64,000 nucleotides of DNA. It comes from Protula sp. h YS-2021 (taxonomy: Eukaryota > Annelida > Polychaeta > Sabellida > Serpulidae). Positions 31,166 through 44,516 of this stretch are shown in pieces. A program made the position numbers and the translations under genes. Positions within the stretch are counted from its first letter, which is position 1. Every line of letters starts with the position of its first letter. Location: assembly GCA_949752745.1 (NCBI GenBank), contig OX457033.1:17467907-17531906 (forward strand). The letters are read 5' to 3'. The notes below the pieces were generated by a model. It was not told the DNA's origin. It saw nothing but the letters and a program-made list of their open reading frames with translations, and made no database searches.

Positions 31166-31240
31166 ACAGTAAAGCCTCCATATGGGAACACCTTGGGACC
31201 GGGAAAATGCTCATAATGCAGAAGTGTTTATTAAAATATG
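31166..31240. mobile_element. End fragment of another pogo-like family
   Basis: TA followed by CAGTAAAGCCTCCATATGGG. The start matches the CAGT-AAA-CCT consensus of pogo-type ends but the interior differs from the 178-bp family. No partner end was found. Confidence 0.4.
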
Positions 31241-34200
31241 AAAGTAATATTAAGAAATGCAACCAGAAAGCATGCCCCTTCAATTAGAGAGTATTCCTTA
31301 ACCGAAGGAGGTCCAAAACGGAGACGCTACTCTACTATGGTGCATTATCTGGGCATCCCGACCTTGAGTACTGACACTTGTGGCAAGTATTGCATTCAAC
31401 AACCACAACACTCTCACTCACTTCTCTGTTATAACAACAAAAGGTAATGTGTGTCTTTTGTTTCATAAATCTATAAAATTATCAATGGATAGCTTAAGTG
31501 CAAGGGCATCATACTAATTGCATGCAAACGGGGTTCTCGATCCAGGTAACTATTGTTTTGTATCACTGCTGAGTATTCACCTCTTGTCTTGTTCTAGCAA
31601 CTATTCCATGTTACGATATTTTTTTAGAAAGTTGCTCCCAATTTCGATTTGCGGCTGAGAGTGTTCTGGATACGGCGTGATTCTACTGGCGGTGGAGGAA
31701 TTCCGTGTGCTCTCCGAACGCGTGCTGCAAGCGTGAACAAATTTACGGTGGGCTAGGGAACAATCCTTGCGATAGTTTTGGCAGATCTCTACCCCTATGG
31801 CATTCCCCGCAATGCCGTGTCTTGTCCTTGGCCCTTGGAAACAGGCTGAAAATATGTGTGTGATGCCCAGCAAGTAGGTACCATCGTCACCTCACCACAA
31901 GAGGCGGCGTTGACTCGCTGCCTGTAATCACAATCGTACCTGATGCAGCCAAGGGGTAGATCACGCACATGCTGTGTACATCGGGGATCCAGTTGCTTTC
32001 CATAACTCAATGACTGCTGTCATTGAAGGGTTCTGCTTTGTTTGGTAGTTGTTCTCCTTGACGCAGGGCTCGGGTGGCCGTTTTGTTGGGATTCAATGTT
32101 GTGCCCAGGGTGGTGAGCTCCCATCGTCGCTGTCCTCATTCTCGAGCTCGCAGAACTCGTTACTGAGTCAAGGAATGACGTGAGTCAAGGACGTGGGCGA
32201 GGCTATTTACGTGAAAGAACCCTTTGCTTAACAAGGCTTGCACTCTCCTTGAGATGAGAAGTTTCTTCCTCACACGTTCCCTTAACTCTGAGGTCGCTCT
32301 GTTAATCCAGTATTAGTCCACGATGCAGAGCTTTTAGAGCTGAAAAAGCTTGAAGTTGCTGCTCGTTGTGCTGCATGGCCACACTGAGTGACGAAAACGT
32401 GGGAAAGGGTGATTTATATATTAGCAGTAACTCCCTCGAGAATTAGCGCTTCGCCAATGAGCACAAAATGTGGATCCGAGTAGCGGCTTCAAGCCTATAA
32501 AAATAAAAAGACGGGCAAAGTCTTTACTTTTCGCTTTCCTTATACTTAACGTTTTGCCTTCTATCGCATTAAAATGTGGCTGTTGCTGAGGAAAGTTGGA
32601 TGGGTTCTGTCATCTATTGAGCCAAGCAAGATACCGCTTTTTTACCTCTTGAATCAATCCATAATATGATACAAAATTAATATTTATATTATATTTTTGC
32701 CCAAACTTATGATAAGAAAGACGTTGCCCTTCATCGTCGAGAAGGTGGCGCACAAAGACAATTCCCTTGCCCAACCAACCACTGTAAAAGATACTTTTAC
32801 CATTAATTAGGATATGGCATTATTCTTTTCTTTTATTAAGTTCTGCATTTTCCGCTTTCGTATTTTTTTCGGGCCTTTTTTCGGGATTGTCCCGTAAAAT
32901 ACTGGCAACTACGGTAACTTATTCACGTCGTTATTACACCTGAGTAATAGTAGACCCTCCATGTTTACAAAAGTATTTGTTAATTATGTCGTCCCACTCT
33001 TTTCCTTCTAAAATCCGTTTCAACCGCGTTAACTTTAATGCTTTATACTGTAAGTCCACTTCAATGGGATGATACCACTCTCATCATACTTACCTGTCAT
33101 TACAGAATGTTTTACTTAAGGTTGTTTAAGTTTTTATAACGGGGATATTGGTTTTTGGGAGATTTTCGGGCTGAGTAGCTCTCGTTGCTGCGACGGGGTT
33201 TTAATTTAAACCAACTAAAATTGAAAGAAAGATTTTCCCTTTTAAATTCTCTTTTATTTAATATTCAACTAAGTATCTCTCAGTTTATTTCATGGATATT
33301 CTTCCATTTACAAGTGCAATAAAACCAAATATAAACATTTTGTTTCATAAGTTCAAGAACGTGAAATCTGATTTACAAACGTATTTTTACATTAAAACAA
33401 ATTTTACGCCTTCTACAGATCTGTTAAATAATGATAATTGAAATAATTTAATACACTATTTGATTTCCCAAAAGAATAAATATAAAATAATGCACATAGC
33501 TTATCTGTTTTTAGGCGGTCGGTTCCTTGTCTAGGTTAACTGTTTTCCTAAAGCGAAGTCAGATCCTAAATTCAAAGTCCAAAATTGAGATAAATCCTTT
33601 TATTTTTCTGTAGATTTTCCAGTTTCCAAAACAGGTGTTACTTGTTTGAAGGTTAGGCACGAACTGAGGAGCTTGGGGCACGAGTTGACCAGGGATAAAG
33701 GGAATTTAAAGGATAATTGCCCTTGCATGGTCAGACTTCTATAAGGTAATGATATTTTAACAGCTGGTTTGAAATTTGTGTTTTAGAAAAGTCCCATTAA
33801 ATTCAAAAATAAGAAATGTTCCTTTAAAAGAACTTACATTTTAACAACAATAACCCTTTTATAAATTATTTTTAAATCTACAAAAAATCTAACAAATCCC
33901 ATTTTTAATAATATCTTTAAGGGAATTCCGTAATTTTCGACTGAATTTTCATTGCCCTATTGTTTCGATATGCAGAATGGTCACATAGTACACACGATTA
34001 GAAATATCTGAGGTTTTCGCAATCAGAACTCCACCATACAATCTTTAGTCTCTTTGAGACCAGGCACACAAATTATTAACCATCTTAGTAATTCTTAAGT
34101 CAGTATTTTTTGCATTTTTGTTTCAGATTTTCTCTCTATATGCAATCCTAACCGTTCAAAAGTATCTCTTTGACAGTTGTTTTGTACTTCAAAGGTCCGA

Positions 34201-34480
34201 ACCAAAACAGAACTTGCTTATCGATATTCAGTTTTACACCAGAGAGTCTCTTAATTATGGGACTGACCATGTGCAAGTACAGTCATCTGCAAATTGTTTT
34301 AACTTTTGTGTGTTCTAACCTATTTTAAATACTTCTTTACTTTATTTTTATCGTTCCTTTTCTGGACTCCCATAATTTCTACACAGAAAAGGTCCTGGCA
34401 CGGGGTAATTACCTGAGAAGATCCGCCGTCAGGAGAGTCAGCGGACCGATCGAAGGCCGGGAGAACCGCACAATCAACTG
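31240..34480. other. Intergenic DNA without recognised gene
   Basis: Minus-strand frames at 31601-31873 and 31795-32010 overlap in different registers and show no domain I recognise. They may be decayed transposon coding. From 32.4 to 34.4 kb the DNA is AT-rich and I see nothing. Confidence 0.4.
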
Positions 34481-34494
34481 AAACGAGGCTAGAA

Positions 34495-34920
34495 TGATCT
34501 GGCCGTCTCAAAATGCTAGGTCTGCCTGTTGTATTGAAACAGCCCATCCGTAGGATGGGCCCATCCAATAACAGCGAGGTATTGATTTACCCCATCTTCG
34601 TTGTTTTGCGCTTCTATTGTTTCAGCCCATATTTGCCTATAGAAATAGCACATATTTTCTTCTCCCCTTACAAATGGGAACAAACTGCCTTGTGTTGTGA
34701 ACAAGATGGGCTGTTTTAATGGTTGATGGGTGTAGAATGGGCCCACCCTATAGCTGTAAGCCACAGAAATAGCACATATAGAGTCAGTATGTGCCAAATC
34801 TACAGACAGATGCATAGGAATACCCCATCCATAGAAACAACACATCTGATCAAAAATATGGGCCAAATCTACAGACATTTGCATAGAAATACCCAATCCA
34901 TGGAAATAGCACATGCAGGG
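34495..34920. repeat. Short tandem duplication, about 69 bp
   Basis: GCCAAATCTACAGACA, a GCATAG-AATACCC stretch and ATCCATGGAAATAGCACAT occur twice in tandem (34796 and about 34863). A block with AGCCCATC, GGATGGGCCCATCCAATA and GTATTGATTTA at 34547-34590 recurs in diverged form at 35828-35880, suggesting that the DNA between (34.92-35.82 kb) is a later insertion. Confidence 0.55.
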
Positions 34921-35256
34921 CCGGCAGAATTGTACCTAATATTTGAGGCGGGGTCACCGTCTGCTCGGGACCTCAGTACCACTAGTTGTAATGAGGTTCC
35001 GATCGAAGTAGCACTGAGGACCCGATGACACTGAGGACCCGCTGGTGGCACTGAGGACCCAAACTATTTTTTACTTCAAAATGCTAGATTAGGCGGTTTT
35101 AAGCTGAAAGAAACGCTCAAAACAAAAACTGCTGCTCATATTGCTGCTTTGATCAAGCCTCTTCAAGGCTTTCATTACAAAGCCGATCAGACAGCAAAAA
35201 AAAAAAAAAACGCAATTTGCCTTTGCTGCGTAGGAGGGGTGGGAGGGGGGGTGGGG

Positions 35257-35257
<1 letters not shown>

Positions 35258-35352
<95 letters not shown>
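35258..35352. repeat. (TA)n microsatellite
   Basis: About 47 TA units. On either side lie GGCACTGAGGACCC (about 35046) and its reverse complement GGGTCCTCAGTGCC (about 35604), so the tract may lie inside an inverted-repeat element. Confidence 0.95.
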
Positions 35353-35355
<3 letters not shown>

Positions 35356-36055
35356 AAAAAGAGAAATTTTGCATCTTTTTTTTCTTGAACAATCTGTATA
35401 TTTTATGGAAGAAACTGTAAGATGTTGAGATAAACATATATTGGGTGGTGGGGGCGGGGCTGTGGGAATACAAGAAGATAAAAGATCCCATGCCACCTCT
35501 GACGGCGTCGCCTAACGGGGTGGCAGGGAGTTGGTCGGAAGAAGCAGTGATTTTAAGGCACAATTAAAGATGGGGGCGGGGAGTTCGTATGAAAAATTTG
35601 TCGGGTCCTCAGTGCCACTTCAGGACCTCAGTACCACTAGTTAGGTCCCGATCAGATGACAACCCTTACTGAAAAATATTGTCATTGTTTCGTCAATTAA
35701 CAATTTTTAACAAGAAAAAATAGCACCCAACTTTACTGAGGCTACAGACGAAGTCCCTATGTGTTGTGTTTTCCTTCACTGAGTCGTGTTTCACGGGGGG
35801 GAAAACTGTATGTGCTGTTTCAATAGCCTCTGTATTGATTTAGCCCAGCCATTGGATGGGCCCATACAATGATGTGGTGTTTTAATGCTGGGGTGTTTCA
35901 ATGCTACACTGTCTGCTAAGTGTCCGGGTAGAGACGCGTATTAAAACCAGTAAAATTTGGCTGACTGCTTCTGACACACGGCTTCATCTGGTGCCTCTTG
36001 CTTGTTGTGGTTAGCAACCCGTCAAGATGTTTAGGTAGATTGCTATGTAATTTCC

Positions 36056-37650
36056 TTATTTATGGTCAGAGAGATGGTGCAGCGCGATCCACACTACCTG
36101 GAACTCAAACCAGTTTATATGCCATGAACTGAGATGGCCTGGCCAGGAGTCCTGCGGTACGTGTCCTTGTAAAAACTTGGGGAGGATGGTATAGGGGTGC
36201 TCTCGTTCATCGAAACTGTGTTTACCCACCACTCTGTGTATCATAGCGGCCTGCTTGATACTCATATCTGTGCTCTGGGCTGATGGCAGTAGTTACCTTG
36301 GTTTGAAGTGGGCTGAAACGCAACTTACCTGGAAGGACTATCCTTTCAGTGGCTACAAAAGAACCACTAGGATTCTTCTTGATGCAGACTTAATTTTGAA
36401 TCCGGAGATATCGCGAGGGTGAATTGGAGTATCGGCTTCTGCCATTTTCGATAGGCCAGATGCCAGGAATACTAAGACTGTCTTGGGTACTAGCTTGACC
36501 ACGATACTCGAATGTTTGCTTCAAGAGTTCCATGGTCTTAATGGCTTGTTTCATGGATTCCATTGCCTGGAGGCGGACCAGCTCTTCATAGAGGTGTGCC
36601 AGCAACCAGTTGTCCAGATACTGAAAAAAAAACAGAAATACTTTTCACTCGGGTCCACGTCTTCAGTACTTTCATGATCTTGGTAAAGGCGTAAGGACCA
36701 ATGGGTAGGTAGAAGGGAGAACCAGAAACCAATTGCTATCCCTCACCTGAAAATAGAAATACTTTCTGCCTACAGGGTAGAGGGTAGTTAGGTTTTGCCC
36801 CTGAAAGGTCTGCTGGTGTGCCCCACATCCCCTTCCTAAACGCCTCCTGTATTATCTGTACTGTATCCATTTCAAAGGACGTAACACGAAGGAAATCGTT
36901 GAGATAGGTGAGACCGATGACCATTCTCCACCTCCGCCAATTTTGTGAAAAAGAAAACCCTGCTGAAGAACACCTGTTTATTTTCTGGCAGCCCGACAGA
37001 TCAACAAGTCGGTTAACATAGGCTAGAGTGCTTGGTCTTTCTCCAATCAATGATAGTGGGAGGGAGCAAGGTTGGTCCAAGCTTTGTAACGAAGAGGTTT
37101 GATGGGTGTGTAGCCCGATAGTTTGTATTTGAATGGGAGAGAGAAGCTGTCTTTCAACCATTGGACTATTTTTTCTGTGCTCCAGTCTCAAGCCAAGCCT
37201 GCCAAAACTTTCCCAGCATTCTTTCTGCGGCAAAAGATGCGTTTGAGAAGCCAAGCCATGTCCTGCGACAGGCCCTGCTTAATTGGCTACCCGTTCTATT
37301 TCGCTACGTTGGAGCAACTCTTCCTGTCCCAGTTTACGGGCATGGAGAAAATTGTAAATGCCTTTTACTCTAGATCAGTAAATGTAAACAGGCATTGCGG
37401 CTTGGGCATACCATGAACATATCGAGTTAAATCGCTAAACTTTGTCACATCTCTGGCTGTTAGGGCGAGGCACTTGAGTAGTTTAGTGGCCACTGGGTTT
37501 GGTAGAGGGGGCACCCTTAGTCTCTTCCGGGGGCATAGGGTTGCTGACCAGCGTTACGGCTTAGGCGGGAGAAAACGTGACCAAACCTTGCCCCATCACG
37601 CAATTATCCTTTTAAATTCCGTGGCTCGAACCGCTACCGTGTTTGCGGTT
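36056..37650 (-). mobile_element. Decayed DIRS/tyrosine-recombinase-type retrotransposon (RT and RNase H remnant)
   Basis: Minus-strand pieces in order: a broken upstream frame (PVATKLLKCLALTARDV, about 37.5 kb); a frame at 37254-36736 with the RT palm-like segment MDTVQIIQEAFRKGMWGT; FLVLPS at about 36.7 kb, like the LPFGL motif; and FFQYLDNWLLAHLYEEL, where the catalytic YLDD reads YLDN. It ends in an RNase H-like segment SSWHINWFEFQVVWIALHH (36.1 kb). Frameshifts and stops separate the pieces, so it cannot be active. The YLDDWL-type active site is typical of DIRS-like RTs (family knowledge). No recombinase or terminal repeats were found. Confidence 0.6.
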
Positions 37651-38837
37651 TTCTCGTTGGTATACAATGATATCAATGACTGCTGCTTGGGCGGGGCGAT
37701 CTGCGAGATCGTATTAGTGGGTCATCTGTGACGGATTTCCTGAATTACGTCATGGAATGGCACGTCTTTGGGCCGCACGAAGATGACTGAGACATTGTCA
37801 TCATCTTGCGTTGGAGCCTGTCTTGTCTTCGGCCCTGACGTAGAGAGTGGAGTGAATCTACCTCCCTCAGTGGAACTTGGACGTAAGGTTCCAGAGCGTC
37901 GATAGCGTCAGCGTCTTCGGCCGATTCCTCCTGTTCAGGCCATGGTGATCAGAACCGTAGTCCTACAACCGATCGCGTTCAGCGCGTAGGGCTTGGTCCG
38001 GTGTCGTGGAGTAAAAGGGTTTACCTCGGTTGGAAGACACTGAGTTATTTGCAGTTGAACACTTTCTCCCTGCCCGGCTTATCTTTATCATCTTGCTCAG
38101 TCACGGGTAGAGATACCTACAGTGAGGCGGGAAGGGGATGAGCGCTCTGTGGGGAGCGAGGCAGCAGCTGACGGAGCATTCTTCCTCATTTTGCTGTCCT
38201 CGTTAAGCATCACCAGCAGCTGTTTCTGGAGATGAGCTTGGACCAATAAGAACGCTGACCGTTAAACGACTAGCGTGTTGGAATAATGATTGGCTGACTA
38301 GGTGAGTGGTAACTCGCCTATCTTTGCTAGGCGAGCACGCCTCTCATCACGTGAATCACTGTGACCCCGCTCTTGGGTTGCAGCTGAGTCTCTGGGGTCT
38401 CTAGGCTCAGTTTGTTCAGCAAAAGCTGCACTGCATTGTGAAGTGCTGCTCAAGCCTTGTCTAGGGTAGCTCTTCCCTTGCCGCTAGGGTCAGTATCCAG
38501 GATACAATAAAAGTCTTTTTCTTGAATAAATAATGTCTACATTGGTCATTTTGTAGTCAATGCGAGCTATCTCTTTTGCTTACATTCTCCAATGAATTAG
38601 ATAGAATTATCCCTCCTATTCTCACCCTCAACCTTCCTCAGCCGCCATCCTGTCACAGCACCTGATATTCATGCGTCGGAAATAATCCATAATAACAGTA
38701 CCACGTCTTTCTAAATATTTTCTCTTCTGTTCAGGTCACTCACTACCTGGTCCTAACACCACATTTCTAGTAACATCCATCAGATCCTAGCACACTGCCA
38801 AGACCGCACAAACCAGAAGCGTTGTGCCGGATGAACA

Positions 38838-41682
<2,845 letters not shown>

Positions 41683-41689
41683 CATTCGG

Positions 41690-41880
41690 ACACACATCGT
41701 CTTTGGTGTATTCGGACATAAGCCTTCATCAATGCATTCCGATACAACGTCTTCGGTATTTTGGGATATAGACCTTTGTCGGTGCATTCCGAAACACCGT
41801 CGTCAGTGTATGGGGGTAGATGCCGTTTTTGGTGCATTCAGACATAAACTTTCACTGGTGTACTCAAGACTCACACATTT
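41690..41880 (+). repeat. Degenerate tandem repeat in the HBDH-like 3' UTR
   Basis: Five to six diverged units of about 32-36 bp built on TTTGGTG(C)ATTCGGACATA or TGCATTCCGATAC, beginning 8 bp after the stop codon. Confidence 0.7.
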
Positions 41881-42439
41881 GGATATATGGATGGATATTT
41901 TAAAAAGTAGTTCTTCTCTTTTGTGAGCTCTATTTTTGCGAAATGCCCAGTGTGTCTGCGGAGTAAAAAGGTATTACACACAACAGACCGAACCGCCGTA
42001 GAGGTTGGCTGTTGGACAACAACGGTTATGCTGTAGGAAGACCACCTTGGACAAGTACACTTCTTAAACACAGATGCCACTGAAAAGGGACGTTACGACG
42101 TCCTGTGACGTAAAGCACAGGATCATTATATTTACAAAAAAAATTGAGCATTGAAATCCAAGATTGTGAAAAGAAGCTACAATAAACCGGATGAATGTAT
42201 TTTCCGATCAAGTTCATAACACTAAACCGCCTGCCGAAAACAAGATGGCACCTGGCGGCCAATCTAAATCTCTGATTTGTATGAAAATCTATCAAATTAT
42301 GTTCACGAGTTCCTTACTTCTCCCTCCTAATTTTTTTTTTTTTTTGGGGGGGGGGGGAGGGAAAGTCTGGGAAACTGATCCCGAAGATATCGTTACTTTT
42401 CGAAAAAACCTGAAGACTAGCTGCGAGACAGGGTGGGAA

Positions 42440-42600
42440 TGGCAACATCATTTCTACTCATCCTTGTCCGAGGACAATGGCAATATCTCTTCAGCTCATC
42501 TTCGGCCAAAAACGGTGACAATACCCGTTCGACTCATCTTCGCCCAATGACGACAGCAATACTGCTCCGGCTAATCTTCGGCCAAGGACAATGACTTCCC
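42440..42600 (+). repeat. Degenerate 43-46-bp tandem repeat
   Basis: Four units of the pattern CTCATCTTCGGCCAA-GACAATG-CAAT (near 42460, 42500, 42545 and 42580). Lies in the probable 3' UTR or flank of the HBDH-like gene. Confidence 0.65.
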
Positions 42601-42761
42601 TTTAGCTCATTTTCGCGTAAAGGATACTTAGGTTAGAGAATGCAGATTTTAAATCTTATTTTAACAGCTTGTAAAGCATTTCTTTTCGAAAAAATGTCAA
42701 GAAAAGCAGTGAAAGGATTTCACTTCTTATACAGGGCTATGGAACACATAAAGATCTGTTG

Positions 42762-42767
42762 AATAAA
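42762..42767 (+). terminator. Poly(A) signal AATAAA, plus strand
   Basis: AATAAA 1.08 kb after the HBDH-like stop. An earlier AATAAA at 42181 is an equally plausible site for that gene, so the assignment is uncertain. Confidence 0.4.
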
Positions 42768-42791
42768 ACTATGATGTTTCCATTGCATAAC

Positions 42792-42797
42792 TTTATT
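42792..42797 (-). terminator. Poly(A) signal AATAAA, minus strand (COQ4)
   Basis: TTTATT on the plus strand is AATAAA for the minus strand, about 1.5 kb past the COQ4 stop and 25 bp from the opposing plus-strand signal. Confidence 0.45.
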
Positions 42798-44341
42798 AAA
42801 GAATGAACGTGTCAGTCCTTCAGTCCACAATGACAGATTTCAGAAATGTTTTATATTAACTTAAAGTACAGCATTCACAGCAGTACTGAAAATTGATGGA
42901 CTAAGATATCAGCTTCTCACAGACAGCTTGTGATTAACATCACCGCACTGTACTATATTTGGCATTTACTTCACGGCATTTAGTTCAGTTAACGATGACC
43001 TCACGTCACGACGAATACTTAGCAACACACCGCAGAGAAGAGAAAAGTTGCCACTTCCGGAAAGCAACACATTTATGTGCACAACAAGAATGTTCCATGC
43101 CCTGACAGACCGCATGATTCCTCATTTCAGACCCACCCCCCCCCCCCCCACCCCCCCCCCCCCCCAACAAAACCCCCCTCCACATATAAATATAAATAAA
43201 AGTACTGCGCAGGTTTTTTTTCAGTACGGAATAAATTGTCACATTTTGGCAATATTTTATGCGTGTATTTATACTTCTTATCCCGTATCCCGATCAATGC
43301 TTATACAGATGTCACAGACATTATAATTAACTCACTTTTTCCTTTTAGTTGAAAAACAAAGGAATTTGCAGAAAGAGGTTTAGTACGTAATGACAGGAAC
43401 TTTTTTAGGACTTTTTTAGCGAGGTGGAGAGTGAAACAGACAGAAAGAGAAAGTTGAGAGAGAGAGAGAGACAGACAGACAGAGATAGAGAGAATTTCTA
43501 CAGCGAAGTAATATCTGCATCTAAACACAACCTTGAGAAGATTTATGCAATGGGATCCACATTTATATAAAACCCATCTTTAAAACAGTTTCACTCACTG
43601 ATCAAATATCTACACAGAATCTTCGAGAATAACTTGCAATGACAGATTCCCATAGCTCATAACTAACATTAATTTTCAAAAACCTTAAGACAACAGCAAG
43701 ACGACTTCGTTCCATTCTTTCTTTCTTTTTTTCCCTCTCACTATCAGAACCAAACGACCGGCACTGTGGTCACGTGACAGTTTCTCACGTTTGACGCTTG
43801 TACAAGCCACGAAAGGACATAACCATGACAAATTGTAAAACAAACACATGCAAACTGCAAACCTTGGAGAACTTACGCTGAAGCACAGGTTTTTTTTAAA
43901 AAATAAATATGATGTGGTGTGTCTGTTCCCCATTGGTCTGGAACGAAAGGCAGCTGTCGGTTTTTATACTATGTTTAATGCCTGAAAGTCCAAGCTAATG
44001 TTTTGAAAACCTACTCAGCGCCCATCTGCCCCAGAAGAGCTACCCCTGAATTTACAAGCTTTTTTGGTTGGGGGGGGGGAGGGGCAGGCAACCTGTTTTG
44101 TGTTACATTACACACGACATACCACAAAGAATCCTCTGAATTGCTGTTTTTATAAACTTTTGTCTTTTTCACCAAACGTCTTGATGATTTTCAGAATGTC
44201 TCACTCTTCGTGACTTCAAACGTGGAAAAGCATCACGTAATTTTTTTCTTAGAGAAACGCCACAGTTGACAGCAAAACAAAAAGCGTTTATGGATCCAGC
44301 CCAAGCGCTTTATGACGTCATCAGAATACAAGAAGACAGTC
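42798..44341 (-). other. Probable COQ4 3' UTR or flank
   Basis: Non-coding. Contains a poly(C) tract at 43134-43165 and a GA/GACA-rich stretch at 43450-43490. I see no reading frame of interest. Confidence 0.4.
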
Positions 44342-44516
44342 TCATTGTTTCTTCCTCTGCGGCGTCTTCGGCGGTGGTTCTATATTTAGCTGCTGACGTA
44401 ACTCATGCAGTGGGGTCTCCCACTGATGCTCATAGTACACATTCATGAAGAAGTGAGCTTGCGATCCGGCGCGTATTGCCCACCACAGATGTGTTCTTAA
44501 GTACCTCTCTCTGTCT
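44342..44516 (-). CDS. COQ4: COQ4 last exon and stop
   Basis: 175 nt after a poly(T)-GTAG acceptor: [40 protein letters not shown] and a basic tail PKTPQRKKQ, then TGA. Confidence 0.93.

Noticed and set aside
35153..35563. Long Tyr-Ile repeat frames on both strands here and at 39.1-39.6 kb
   Set aside because: They are produced by (TA)n microsatellites, which are open in several frames. Only the part before the repeat in 39182-39306 is a real exon.
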